From Acidobacteriota bacterium (GTDB lineage Bacteria; Acidobacteriota; Terriglobia; Terriglobales; Acidobacteriaceae), in assembly GCA_021791875.1 (NCBI GenBank), contig JAJYVU010000005.1:55241-119240 (forward strand): a stretch of DNA of 64,000 nucleotides, given 5' to 3'. Positions 9,063 through 17,654 of this stretch are shown piece after piece. Every line of letters starts with the position of its first letter. The first letter of the stretch is position 1. Below the pieces are notes generated by a model, which was not told the origin of the DNA, did not search any database, and saw nothing but the letters and a program-made list of their open reading frames with translations. Position numbers and translations under genes: made by a program.

Positions 9063-9140
9063 ATTTCAACATTGACGACACAGCTGGAGAGCGTTGTATC
9101 TCGACAAGGCTGTGTTCACAGAACCGGAGTCGGGCAAATC

Positions 9141-10358
9141 ATGAGTGGCAATCACCTGATGGTCGTGCAGGGCGGAGGGCCGACACAGGTACTGAACGCG
9201 ACTCTGGCCGCAGTGGTTGATGAAGCGCGGAGGACGCGGGCGTTTGATCGCATCATGGGAGCGTGTTCGGGGACGCGCGGTCTGGTGGAGGGCGCTTTTG
9301 CCGATCTCAACCGGCTGACAAAGAGCGAACTCGAACTGCTTCGTGTGACGCCGGGCGCGGCGCTGGGGTCCTCGCGTTTTCGTCCTTCGGACGAAGATAT
9401 GCGGCGGATTCTGGAATCGTTGCGCAACCTTGGAGTCAAGAGCGTGCTCTTCATCGGCGGCAATGGGACGATGGAGGGAGCGGGGCGGATTCTTCGCTAC
9501 TGCGCTGAGTCGGGGTATGAGATTCAGGTTATTGGAATACCGAAGACCATTGATAACGATGTGGCGCGAACCGACAGGTGTCCGGGGTATGCCAGCGCCG
9601 CGCGTTTTATCGCGCAATCGACGCGCGATTTGGGAATGGATGTTCGATCGCTTCCCCAGCCGGTGACGATTCTGGAAACGATGGGTCGGAGTGTTGGCTG
9701 GATTGCAGCGGCGGCCGCGGCTGGGAAAGAGAGCGATGAGGATGCGCCGCACGTGGTGTGTGTTCCTGAAGTGGCTTTTGATTTCGATGGCTTTGTTGGG
9801 GTGATCGATGGCGCCGTTGCGAAGCGAGGCTGGGCCGTCGCTGTTGTGTCGGAAGGACTGCGAGATCAGGCGGGCCGCCCGGTGTATCAGAAGACGGATC
9901 CAGTGCAGGCGGATCCGTTGAATCGTCCGCTGACAGGAGGTGTGGGGCAATATCTGGCGGATGAAGTGGCCGCGCGGCTGGGGATTCGCTGCCGGTGCGA
10001 AAAGCCTGGATTGCTGGGGAGAGCGTCGATGCTTCACGTTTCGCAGAGGGATCTGAAGGACGCTGATCTGGTGGGCCGGGCCGGAGTGCAAGGGCTGTTG
10101 TCTGGCCGCAGCGGGGAAATGGTGTCATTGCTTCCGCTAGACAAGCATCAAGACGCGCAATATGAGTTCGTAAGGTTTGAAGATGTGGCTGGCATCGAGC
10201 GGGCTATTCCTTCGGCGTGGCTGGGGAGCGGCGTGGACGCGATTCCCGCGCGCAGCGGTTTTTTTGATTATGTCCGGCCTTTGATGGGTGAGTTGAAGTG
10301 CTATCATCCGCCGTTGATTTCTGATGTGCGATTTCGAGGAGTGGTAGACCATGCATAG
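9141..10358 (+). CDS. PFK-family kinase, predicted sulfofructose 1-kinase
   Basis: A 405-residue member of the 6-phosphofructokinase (PfkA) family. The ATG at 9141 has GGAG nine bases upstream; a longer frame to 9072 lacks similarity to the family. Visible motifs are the nucleotide-binding 'VVQGGGPTQVLNATL' start, 'GGNGTMEGA' (106-114), 'GIPKTIDND' (132-140, catalytic Asp138) and 'METMGRSVGWIA'-like substrate-binding sequence. Gly in GGNGT is typical of ATP users. Lys in GIPKT occurs in PPi enzymes and in some ATP enzymes, so the phosphoryl donor is probably ATP but unsettled. The family normally phosphorylates fructose 6-phosphate. With an FucI-like isomerase, YihT/LacD aldolase and sulfolactate genes in the same operon, 6-deoxy-6-sulfofructose is the likelier substrate (inference). 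It overlaps the next gene by 8 bases. Confidence 0.75.
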   Translation: MSGNHLMVVQGGGPTQVLNATLAAVVDEARRTRAFDRIMGACSGTRGLVEGAFADLNRLTKSELELLRVTPGAALGSSRFRPSDEDMRRILESLRNLGVKSVLFIGGNGTMEGAGRILRYCAESGYEIQVIGIPKTIDNDVARTDRCPGYASAARFIAQSTRDLGMDVRSLPQPVTILETMGRSVGWIAAAAAAGKESDEDAPHVVCVPEVAFDFDGFVGVIDGAVAKRGWAVAVVSEGLRDQAGRPVYQKTDPVQADPLNRPLTGGVGQYLADEVAARLGIRCRCEKPGLLGRASMLHVSQRDLKDADLVGRAGVQGLLSGRSGEMVSLLPLDKHQDAQYEFVRFEDVAGIERAIPSAWLGSGVDAIPARSGFFDYVRPLMGELKCYHPPLISDVRFRGVVDHA

Positions 10359-11721
10359 TGATGATCGTCAGGGCAATTCTCGCCGGCTGGGAGTCCTGAT
10401 TCTGGGACGCAAGCGTCCTGGCTTTGACCAGGAATGGAATCAGCTTGTTTGCAGGAAGAGCATCGCAAGCCTGACGGAACTGGGATTCGATTGCGTAGGA
10501 GCAGAGGCGCCGGTTGTGGACGATGCAACGACGCATGCGGCGCTGGACAGGGTCGAGCAGGCGCGGTGCGAGGCGTTACTGCTGCTGCAGCCCTCGATTG
10601 CACATGGTCAACTGGCGCTGACGGTGATGCAGCGCTGGCGTGGGCCGGTGGTTTTATGGGCTACTCCGGAGCGGCCGGGAGACGGCAAGGTTAGTTCCTG
10701 CTCGCTTGTGGGTCAGCACCTGTGGGCGTCGGCGCTGTCGCAGGCGGGGCATCCGTTTGAATCTGTGTACGGAGATGCAGACAGCCCGGCATTGCGGACG
10801 GAACTGGTGCGCGCGATTGAGTTAGCCAGCACATACAAACACATAAGTCGAGCCAAGGTTGGAGTGATCGGCACTTATGTTCCGGGGTTCATCGATCTGG
10901 CGGCGGAGCCGTTCCTTTTGAGGAAGCAGCTAGGGGCGCAACTTCACGCGTTGAGCCTTCCGCAGTACATGGAGCGGGTTCATCTTCTTCCCGAGGAAGT
11001 TGTCGAGAAGGATGTGCAACGGGTCCTGGATCTGCACTTGCGGAAGACGAATGTCACGGAAGAGATGCTGGCCGTCAATTCGCGCTGCTACCTGGCGATG
11101 AGGGAAGTAATGGAGGAAGAGGGTCTGGATGCTCTTGCTTTGCAATGCTGGCCTGAGTTGCCGAACATGATCGGGCAGTGGCCGTATCTGGCGGTGTCGC
11201 GGCTGACTTCAGAGGGGCATGCGGTGTCGATTGAAGGCGACGTGGATGGCTGCATCCATATGCTGATGAACTCCTGCTTGAAGCTGGGACCGAGTTTTTT
11301 AACGGACTGGCTGGAGCATGATCAGAAGGAGATATTCTTCTGGCATCCCGGGATGGCACCGATGATCATGTGCGAGGCAGTGGGCGCGGAGGGCGGGCCG
11401 GAACTCGATCAGCACTTCAATCTTGCGAAGCCGTATGTGGTGAATGGGCAAATCCGCATTGGAGAGCCTGTGACGGTGATGCGCCTCTGGAGGTGTGGCT
11501 CCGGATATCGTCTGACGGCTTTCGAGGGGACGACACGCACGCCTCGCCGCAGGTTGAGCGGTAACACAGCGCTGGTGGAGGTTGAGGGCGAGGATGTGCC
11601 TTCGCGCTTTGATCGGCTATTGCATGCGGGGATGCCGCATCACGTATTGCTTTCCTATGGTCATCATGCTGAGACTTATCGCAGGCTGGCGCGGCTATTT
11701 GGTATTGAATGGATTGCATAG
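10351..11721 (+). CDS. FucI/AraA-like ketol isomerase, predicted sulfoquinovose isomerase
   Basis: A 456-residue protein of the L-fucose/L-arabinose isomerase superfamily. The C-terminal half carries the likely metal and catalytic residues: Glu269 in 'QCWPELPNM', Glu295 and Asp297 in 'SIEGDVDGCIHM', and a late His-rich segment 'GMPHHVLLSYGHHAETY' ending 'LARLFGIEWI', as in fucose isomerases. It probably interconverts an aldose and a ketose; in context sulfoquinovose to sulfofructose. Isomerases of this superfamily serve in some known sulfoquinovose pathways, though other routes use unrelated YihS-type enzymes. The ATG lies inside the end of the kinase gene (8-base overlap), so the two are probably translationally coupled and act in consecutive steps. 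Confidence 0.7.
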   Translation: MHSDDRQGNSRRLGVLILGRKRPGFDQEWNQLVCRKSIASLTELGFDCVGAEAPVVDDATTHAALDRVEQARCEALLLLQPSIAHGQLALTVMQRWRGPVVLWATPERPGDGKVSSCSLVGQHLWASALSQAGHPFESVYGDADSPALRTELVRAIELASTYKHISRAKVGVIGTYVPGFIDLAAEPFLLRKQLGAQLHALSLPQYMERVHLLPEEVVEKDVQRVLDLHLRKTNVTEEMLAVNSRCYLAMREVMEEEGLDALALQCWPELPNMIGQWPYLAVSRLTSEGHAVSIEGDVDGCIHMLMNSCLKLGPSFLTDWLEHDQKEIFFWHPGMAPMIMCEAVGAEGGPELDQHFNLAKPYVVNGQIRIGEPVTVMRLWRCGSGYRLTAFEGTTRTPRRRLSGNTALVEVEGEDVPSRFDRLLHAGMPHHVLLSYGHHAETYRRLARLFGIEWIA

Positions 11722-11763
11722 ATGCGTGCACACAGCGGTGCGCGAGTGGAAAGGAGAACGAAT

Positions 11764-12450
11764 GTGGCAAACACGGTATCAAAAGGGGTGCGACGCATGA
11801 CAGAGCGTGTTGGCCGGCATCATGTGCGGGAAGAGATTCAGCGGCGCATCCTGTCGGGCGAAAGCAAGCCGGGTGAGCGCCTGAGCCAGCAGAGCCTGGC
11901 AAGAGAGCTTGGCGTTGCGCAGGGTACAGTGCGGGAATCGCTGATCGAGTTGCAGTGGCTCGGGCTGGTGGATTCTGTCGATCATCTGGGAGTATTTGTC
12001 CGCGACCTGGATATCTCGCGCATCTGTGAGGCGTATGAGGTGCGGGAAATGCTGGAGGGGCTTTCGGCGAGGCTTTGCTGCGGGCATGCGGCGCGCACCG
12101 ATATCGCCGATCTTCGGAAGATGGCCGATGAGGTCTTTGCTCTTGCGAAGAAAGGCAAGACCGAAGAGATGGCCTCGCTCGATCGCAAGTTTCACTTTCA
12201 CATCATTGAACTATCCCGGAACAGCATCCTGCTGCGTCTTGCAGAGACGTACAAGGTGCTGGGGATGATCGTGCGGGCCTCGCGTGAACCGAAGGTGATT
12301 CATGCCGAGCATCTGCGGATCGTGGATGCAATCGAGGCGAACCTTACCGAAGAGGCAGAACGTCTGGCGCGGCAACACGTCGCCGGCGCCAGCCATGCGA
12401 TTCAGGAACAGGCAAGCAAGGGCAAGTTTGTTCCGAAGTGGGTAGGTTAA
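11764..12450 (+). CDS. GntR-family regulator (FadR/FCD type)
   Basis: A 228-residue transcription factor. A GTG start at 11764 is chosen because AAGGAGAACG stands seven bases upstream; an ATG at 11762 is out of frame. Residues ~15-80 form the GntR winged helix ('HHVREEIQRRILSGE', 'GERLSQQSLARELGVAQGTVRESL'). Residues ~90-215 are an all-helical FCD ligand domain ('VREMLEGLSARLC', 'LDRKFHFHIIELSRN'), a type that usually binds organic acids or sugar acids, often with a metal. It sits inside the operon between the isomerase and the aldehyde dehydrogenase. It may respond to a pathway intermediate such as sulfolactate (inference). The palindromic AATCGATT sites look more like LacI-type operators than GntR sites. 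Confidence 0.85.
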   Translation: MANTVSKGVRRMTERVGRHHVREEIQRRILSGESKPGERLSQQSLARELGVAQGTVRESLIELQWLGLVDSVDHLGVFVRDLDISRICEAYEVREMLEGLSARLCCGHAARTDIADLRKMADEVFALAKKGKTEEMASLDRKFHFHIIELSRNSILLRLAETYKVLGMIVRASREPKVIHAEHLRIVDAIEANLTEEAERLARQHVAGASHAIQEQASKGKFVPKWVG

Positions 12451-12490
12451 TCCGTCGCGAATCCGTTTCGGGGAAGAAAGGGCAGTCAAG

Positions 12491-13930
12491 GTGAAGCAGT
12501 GGAGTGGGGTCCAGAAGGTCTACCTGAATGGTGTTTGGGTCGAGACCGGCCAATGCATGGAGGTGGTGAATCCGGCTACGGAGCTGCCTTTTGCCCGGGT
12601 ATCTACGATTACGGAAGACCATGTTCGCGAGGCGCTCGATCAGGCGGAGCGTGCCTTCTGGATTTGGCGGATGCTCACGGCAAGGGAGCGCGGAGCGTGG
12701 TTGTTGCGGATTGCGGATGAGGTGCGGCTCAGGACCGAAGAGATTGCCCATACCATCACGCTCGAAAACGGAAAGCCGTTGGCGCAGAGCAGGGGCGAAG
12801 CGGCGATGGCGGAGGATCATCTACGCTGGTTTGCCGGTGAGTGCCAGCGGGCTTACGGCCGAATCGTTCCACAGCAGGTTGGGGGGAAAAGGAATCTTGT
12901 GGTGAAGACCCCGATCGGGGTAGTGGGAGCTATCGCGCCGTGGAACTTTCCTCTGGTGCTGGCGGTGCGAAAAGTTGCTCCGGCGCTGGCCGCCGGCTGC
13001 CCGGTCATTCTGAAGCCAGCTACGCAAACGCCTCTCTCATCGATTCTGTTTGCGGAGTGCGTGGCGGCAGCGGGGCTTCCAGCGGGCGTTTTCCAACTGG
13101 TCATCGGCAATGCCCCGATGATCGCGAAAGAATTTCTGACGAATCCGATATGCCGCAAGATCAGCTTTACGGGCTCTACGCAGGTTGGGCAGGAGTTGAT
13201 TCGTGGAGCGGCTGAAGCGGTGAAGCCGCTTTCCCTGGAGCTTGGAGGGCTCGCTCCGCTGCTGGTGTTTGACGACTGCGATCTGGATGTCGCCGTGCGG
13301 GAAGCGCTGATCGCGAAGTTCAGGAATACAGGCCAATCCTGCATTGCTGCAAATCGCGTCTATGTTCAGCGCGGGATAAGGGAAGCCTTTGTCGAGCGGT
13401 TCGTTTCGGGAGTGAAGAGACTCAAGACGGCATCTGGTCTTGAACCGGGAGCCGAAGTCGGTCCGCTGATCAGCCAGCGGGCGCTCGATGGTGCGCTGGA
13501 ACAGATTGAGAATGCCGTCCAGCATGGCGGCAAGATTCTGTGCGGCGGCAAGCGGGTTGCCGGCATGACGGGATATTTCCTTGAGCCGACGGTGATCGAT
13601 GGAGCGATGGAACCGATGCTCTGCATGCGGGAGGAAACCTTCGCTCCGATTGCGCCGATGGGGACATTCGACACCGAAGAGGAAGCCGTCCGATTGGCGA
13701 ATGCGTCTCCCTACGGCTTGAGCGCCTATGCGATGACACGCGATGTGGGGCGAATTTTCCGGCTGGCTGAACAGATCGAGGCGGGAACGCTGGGAATCAA
13801 TGATGGCGCTCCAACCAGCAGCCAGAGCCCGTTCGGCGGCGTCAAGCAGAGCGGGTGGGGACGCGAGCTGGGGTCCGAGGGTCTGGATGCATTTCTTGAA
13901 ACCAAGCATGTCTCTATTGGCGGCGTCTGA
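12491..13930 (+). CDS. Aldehyde dehydrogenase (GabD-like), predicted sulfolactaldehyde dehydrogenase
   Basis: A 479-residue NAD(P)-dependent aldehyde dehydrogenase. It has Asn152 ('PWNFPLVLAVRK'), the general base Glu250 ('LSLELGG'), the catalytic Cys284 ('NTGQSCIAANR') and the C-terminal 'PFGGVKQSGWGRELG'. Sequence style is that of succinate-semialdehyde dehydrogenases; GabD-like enzymes oxidise 3-sulfolactaldehyde to (S)-sulfolactate in known sulfoquinovose pathways. That role fits here because the aldolase at 17655 would release sulfolactaldehyde and the next genes handle sulfolactate. The start is GTG, 40 bases after the regulator. Substrate is inferred from context only. Confidence 0.8.
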   Translation: MKQWSGVQKVYLNGVWVETGQCMEVVNPATELPFARVSTITEDHVREALDQAERAFWIWRMLTARERGAWLLRIADEVRLRTEEIAHTITLENGKPLAQSRGEAAMAEDHLRWFAGECQRAYGRIVPQQVGGKRNLVVKTPIGVVGAIAPWNFPLVLAVRKVAPALAAGCPVILKPATQTPLSSILFAECVAAAGLPAGVFQLVIGNAPMIAKEFLTNPICRKISFTGSTQVGQELIRGAAEAVKPLSLELGGLAPLLVFDDCDLDVAVREALIAKFRNTGQSCIAANRVYVQRGIREAFVERFVSGVKRLKTASGLEPGAEVGPLISQRALDGALEQIENAVQHGGKILCGGKRVAGMTGYFLEPTVIDGAMEPMLCMREETFAPIAPMGTFDTEEEAVRLANASPYGLSAYAMTRDVGRIFRLAEQIEAGTLGINDGAPTSSQSPFGGVKQSGWGRELGSEGLDAFLETKHVSIGGV

Positions 13931-13965
13931 AACTCCGCAAATACGAAGGAAGGAACATTATCACG

Positions 13966-14247
13966 ATGATTCATTTTCTGATACACGACTCGGCTGACAC
14001 GGTCGGGGTCGCGGTGGTGGACATTCAGGCAGGAACAGACTGTACTGGTCGCGACCTATCCAATAACCATCCTTTGCAGGCCAGGGCGGAGGAATATATT
14101 CCATTGGGTCACAAGCTGGCGCTCAAAGACTTTGCGCCGGGCGACACGGTGATCAAATACGGATGCGAGATTGGCAAGGTGGTTCAGCCGATTCGGGCCG
14201 GACAACATGTTCATACACATAACCTGAAGACGAAGAGGTGGGCATAA
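13966..14247 (+). CDS. suyA: Sulfolactate sulfo-lyase small subunit SuyA-like (SAF domain)
   Basis: A 93-residue protein consisting of a single SAF domain of the kind found at the N-terminus of altronate/galactarate dehydratases. Conserved sequence includes '[12 protein letters not shown]', '[18 protein letters not shown]' and '[14 protein letters not shown]'. The start has GGAAGGAAC upstream. As a separate small subunit immediately followed by the large one, it fits (R)-sulfolactate sulfo-lyase, which splits (R)-3-sulfolactate into pyruvate and sulfite. The alternative is a two-part altronate dehydratase. The absence of uronate isomerase, altronate oxidoreductase and KDG kinase nearby argues against that. 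Confidence 0.75.
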   Translation: MIHFLIHDSADTVGVAVVDIQAGTDCTGRDLSNNHPLQARAEEYIPLGHKLALKDFAPGDTVIKYGCEIGKVVQPIRAGQHVHTHNLKTKRWA

Positions 14248-14249
14248 CG

Positions 14250-15413
14250 ATGACCGACCATACGATTTATGCTTATCGCCGGGAGAACGGACGCGTCGGC
14301 ATCCGAAACCACGTGGTGATTCTTCCGGTCGACGATATCTCAAATGCCGCATGCGAAGCTGTCGCGAGCAACATCAAGAACACGATGGCATTGCCGCACG
14401 CATATGGGCGCCTGCAGTTTGGGGAAGATCTGGATCTGTTCTTTAGAACCATGATCGGCATTGGGAGTAATCCGAATGTGGCAGCCGTGGTGGTTATCGG
14501 CATCGAGAGCGGTTGGACGAACCGTATCGTGGAAGGCATCGCGAAAACGGGCAAACCGGTGAGCGGATTTTCGATTGAGGGCAAGGGCGATATTCAGACC
14601 ATCGCCGATGCCTCTTACCGCGCCAAGGAATACGTGCAATGGGCATCAGAGCTGCGTCGCGAAGCCTGCAAGTTCCATGAGCTTTACATTAGTGTCAAGT
14701 GCGGCGAGTCCGATACGACGACGGGGCTGGCCAGCTGCCCGACGGTTGGCAATGTGATCGACAAGCATTGCGCGCTCAAGGGAACGGCATCTTTTGGAGA
14801 GACCAGCGAGCTGACGGGCGCGGAACATATCGTCAGCGCCAAGGCCGCCAACGAGACCGTGCGACAGCAGTTCCTGGCAGCTTTTGAGGACTATACGCGT
14901 CTTGTCTTTGCCGAGAGGACCGATGATCTGTCCGAGTCGCAGCCCACCAAGGGCAACATAGCGGGCGGGTTGACGACGATCGAAGAGAAGGCTTTGGGCA
15001 ATGTGGAGAAGCTCGGAAAGAAGACGCAGTTTGTCGGGTGCCTGAAGCCAGGCGAGGCTCCTGGAGGCGAAGGCCTGTGGTTCATGGACACATCGAGCGC
15101 CGCTGCCGAAGCCGTGACGCTGTGGGCCGCGTCGGGTGCGGTGGTTCATTTGTTCCCGACCGGACAGGGGAATGTCGTCGGCAATCCGATTGAGCCAGTA
15201 ATCAAACTCTCGGGCAACCCGAAAACAGTCGCAACGATGAAAGAGCACATCGATCTGGATGTTTCTCCGATTCTGCAGGGACAGATGACCCTGGATCAGG
15301 CAGGAAATGCCCTGATCGAGATGATTGTGCGCACTGCGAACGGACGGCTGACCGCGGCGGAAGCCCTCGGACATCGTGAATTTGTGATGACCAAGCTCTA
15401 CCGCAGCGCCTGA
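14250..15413 (+). CDS. suyB: Sulfolactate sulfo-lyase large subunit SuyB-like (UxaA superfamily)
   Basis: A 387-residue catalytic subunit of the UxaA/GarD superfamily, the usual length for SuyB. The ATG at 14250 follows AGAGG and lies 2 bases after the small-subunit stop; a GTG at 14238 is the alternative. The N-terminus '[18 protein letters not shown]' marks the superfamily. The substrate-region motif is '[19 protein letters not shown]' rather than the 'GGSD..SG.TANPA.G' form I associate with altronate dehydratases, and the C-terminal part has '[17 protein letters not shown]' and '[18 protein letters not shown]'. I read these as SuyB-like. Its product sulfite would need oxidation or export, and no gene for that is seen here. 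Confidence 0.72.
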   Translation: MTDHTIYAYRRENGRVGIRNHVVILPVDDISNAACEAVASNIKNTMALPHAYGRLQFGEDLDLFFRTMIGIGSNPNVAAVVVIGIESGWTNRIVEGIAKTGKPVSGFSIEGKGDIQTIADASYRAKEYVQWASELRREACKFHELYISVKCGESDTTTGLASCPTVGNVIDKHCALKGTASFGETSELTGAEHIVSAKAANETVRQQFLAAFEDYTRLVFAERTDDLSESQPTKGNIAGGLTTIEEKALGNVEKLGKKTQFVGCLKPGEAPGGEGLWFMDTSSAAAEAVTLWAASGAVVHLFPTGQGNVVGNPIEPVIKLSGNPKTVATMKEHIDLDVSPILQGQMTLDQAGNALIEMIVRTANGRLTAAEALGHREFVMTKLYRSA

Positions 15414-15489
15414 TGACCAATGGGGATCTAACACTAACCAAGGAGGGCAGTTGCATTAGGTCGGACTGCTCATTCCATCCGATGTGAAG

Positions 15490-16545
15490 ATGAGGACATA
15501 CTCCAAGGCACAATTAGAAAACCTCGTCAGCAGGCTGGCTCACGCGGCCGGCGTTCGCCAGGATGACGCAGCGCAATTTGCAAATGCCTTGGTGGATGCG
15601 GATATGCATGGCGTCTCTACGCATGGCGTCTCGCGGCTCAACATCTACCTGCGCCGCATCCAGGCCGGGCTGATCCGGCCGGATGCGGAACTGAAAGTCA
15701 TTCGGCAAACCGGCAGCGTGGTCAGCTACGATGCTGACAACGGCCTTGGGCAGGTGCAGGCGATCAAAGCATTGAAACATCTTATGCCACTTGCGGAACG
15801 TAACGGAGTGGCAGTTGGAAGCATTCGAAATTCGCAACACTTTGGAGCACTTTCCTACTATTGCAATCTTGCCGCGGCGCAGGGCTTCGTTCTACTCGCC
15901 ATGACGAACTGCGAACCAGCTATGGCGCCGGAGGGCGGCTACGAGGCGTTTTTCGGGACGAACCCGATCGCCGCGTCATTTCCTACCGGCAAGGGGTTTG
16001 CGGTCAAGATCGATCTTGCCACTTCCACCGTTGCCAGGGGCAACATCATTGCCGCGCAGAAAAGAAGAGCGTCGATTCCACTGGGATGGGCGCTTGACCG
16101 GAATGGGGAACCGACGACCGACGCGCAGGAAGCGCTGATGGGAACGATTCTGACCATGGCCGGGCATAAGGGTTATGCACTCGCGCTCATGGTGGAGCTA
16201 TTCAGCGGCTTGCTGGCTGGCGCGGCAATCGGCGATGAAGTTGGCTCCATGTATAAGGATATGGACCGCAAACAGAATGTCGGGCATTTCTTCTGCCTCT
16301 TTCATATTGAGGCCTTTGTCGATCGATCAGAATATCTCCGTAATATAGACGCCACCATCGATCGCATCAAAGCCGGCAAGAGGCGTCCCGGAGTCGAAGA
16401 GATCTTCGTGCCCGGAGAGCGCTCGGCAAGAAAAGCGCAAATCAACTCCGAACACGGCATCCCTGTTTCGGATGAGACACTGCATGAGATTCAGCTTTGG
16501 TGCTCGCAGTTAAACGTGCAATTTGATTTTTCCGGGACATGCTAG
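15490..16545 (+). CDS. comC: Malate/L-lactate dehydrogenase family, predicted (R)-sulfolactate dehydrogenase ComC
   Basis: A 351-residue NAD(P)-dependent oxidoreductase of the Ldh_2 family (malate, ureidoglycolate, sulfolactate dehydrogenases). The catalytic His is in 'DADMHGVSTHGVSRL'. Other family marks are 'DADNGLGQVQAIKAL', 'IRNSQHFGALSYYCNLA', 'FFGTNPIAASFPT' and 'GHKGYALALMVELFSGLLAGA'. ATG at 15490 is used; a GTG two codons earlier is possible and neither has a good ribosome site. Family member ComC interconverts sulfopyruvate and (R)-sulfolactate. With the SlcC-like gene overlapping downstream, it would make the (R) isomer needed by the sulfo-lyase. Malate or another 2-hydroxyacid remains possible from sequence alone. 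Confidence 0.7.
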   Translation: MRTYSKAQLENLVSRLAHAAGVRQDDAAQFANALVDADMHGVSTHGVSRLNIYLRRIQAGLIRPDAELKVIRQTGSVVSYDADNGLGQVQAIKALKHLMPLAERNGVAVGSIRNSQHFGALSYYCNLAAAQGFVLLAMTNCEPAMAPEGGYEAFFGTNPIAASFPTGKGFAVKIDLATSTVARGNIIAAQKRRASIPLGWALDRNGEPTTDAQEALMGTILTMAGHKGYALALMVELFSGLLAGAAIGDEVGSMYKDMDRKQNVGHFFCLFHIEAFVDRSEYLRNIDATIDRIKAGKRRPGVEEIFVPGERSARKAQINSEHGIPVSDETLHEIQLWCSQLNVQFDFSGTC

Positions 16546-16553
16546 GGAAGAAG

Positions 16554-17528
16554 ATGCCAGATATTCTCATTTCAGAAAATATTCAAGGGGTCGCCGTGGA
16601 CGCGCTCCGCGAGCGATTCGATGTCGTAATTCTGCCTGACCTGTGGAAAGACCCAGCAAGACTTAAAGCGCAGATCGGGTTATTTCGCGCTTTGATCGTT
16701 CGCAATCAGACCCAAGTAACCGCAGAGCTTATCGCCGCGGCCTCGAACGTTGCCGTTATCGGACGAGCGGGAGCCGGACTCGACAATATAGATGTGAAAG
16801 CGGCTCAGCGTGCGGGCATCGTTGTTACCAGCACGCCCGACCAGAACGCGATCAGCGTGGCCGAATTGTGTATTGGAATGATGCTTCTGCTGGCGCGGCA
16901 TCTGACAAATGCGCATGCCAATACCAGGGCAGGACAATGGAATCGGCATCAGTATATGGGGAATGAGCTATACGGCAAGACACTTGGTATTGTTGGCGCC
17001 GGCAGAATTGGGTTTCTCACCGCGAAACGTGCCCAAGCTTTCGGGATGAAGATACTTGCGTACGATCCATTTGTCAGCCCGGATAACATTCTGCTCAGTG
17101 AATTGAACGCCAGCCTGGTGGATATCGATGAACTGCTGGAACGTTCTGATGTGGTTTCCAGCCATTTGCCCGCAACTCCGGATACAGGGCACTTTTTTAA
17201 CGCGGCACGATTCAGCAGAATGAAGCGATCGGCATTCTTCATTAATGCTTCGCGTGGGAGTGTGGTTTGTGAGCCGGATCTGGTAGCGGCACTCCAGGAA
17301 AAGAAGATCGCCGGAGCGGCGCTCGATGTTCGCTCTGTCGAGCCTCCTCAAACAGGCCAGCTGGAAACCATGGAGAACGTCATTCTGCTCCCACATATTG
17401 CCGCCTTTACTCATGAAGCCCAGCAACGCGTAACTACGGCAGTCTGCCAGGACGTAGCGCGAGTGCTCAATGGTCAACCTCCCCATAATGCAGTTGGAGC
17501 TGCCATACCTGAGCAGACATTTCAATGA
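16554..17528 (+). CDS. slcC: D-3-phosphoglycerate dehydrogenase family, predicted (S)-sulfolactate dehydrogenase SlcC
   Basis: A 324-residue D-2-hydroxyacid dehydrogenase. The Rossmann motif is 'GIVGAGRIG', preceded by 'GRAGAGLDNID'; the catalytic Arg is in 'INASRGSVV', Glu in 'DVRSVEPP' and His in 'LLPHIAAFTHEA'. The ATG at 16554 has AGGGAAG right before it; an upstream in-frame ATG at 16539 overlaps the ComC stop and would add five residues. It lacks the ACT domain of long SerA forms. SlcC, a member of this family, oxidises (S)-sulfolactate to sulfopyruvate. Paired with ComC it would invert the configuration of sulfolactate before C-S cleavage. Confidence 0.7.
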   Translation: MPDILISENIQGVAVDALRERFDVVILPDLWKDPARLKAQIGLFRALIVRNQTQVTAELIAAASNVAVIGRAGAGLDNIDVKAAQRAGIVVTSTPDQNAISVAELCIGMMLLLARHLTNAHANTRAGQWNRHQYMGNELYGKTLGIVGAGRIGFLTAKRAQAFGMKILAYDPFVSPDNILLSELNASLVDIDELLERSDVVSSHLPATPDTGHFFNAARFSRMKRSAFFINASRGSVVCEPDLVAALQEKKIAGAALDVRSVEPPQTGQLETMENVILLPHIAAFTHEAQQRVTTAVCQDVARVLNGQPPHNAVGAAIPEQTFQ

Positions 17529-17654
17529 ACTGCACACCGCAAGGCGGTCGGCGCGGATTTCTTGCGTGGCAGCGCTGCGGGGGGACTCTGAAAGCGACCG
17601 GACACTCTACCCTATAACGGCTTCAAAACGCTTTGTTAAACAAGGAAATTGCGC

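Noticed and set aside
13966..15413. Two-part altronate dehydratase (uronate pathway)
   Set aside because: The family fits, but no uronate isomerase, altronate oxidoreductase or KDG kinase is present, and the large subunit has the ESDTTTG...SCPTVG form together with SlcC/ComC-like neighbours. Kept as an alternative only.
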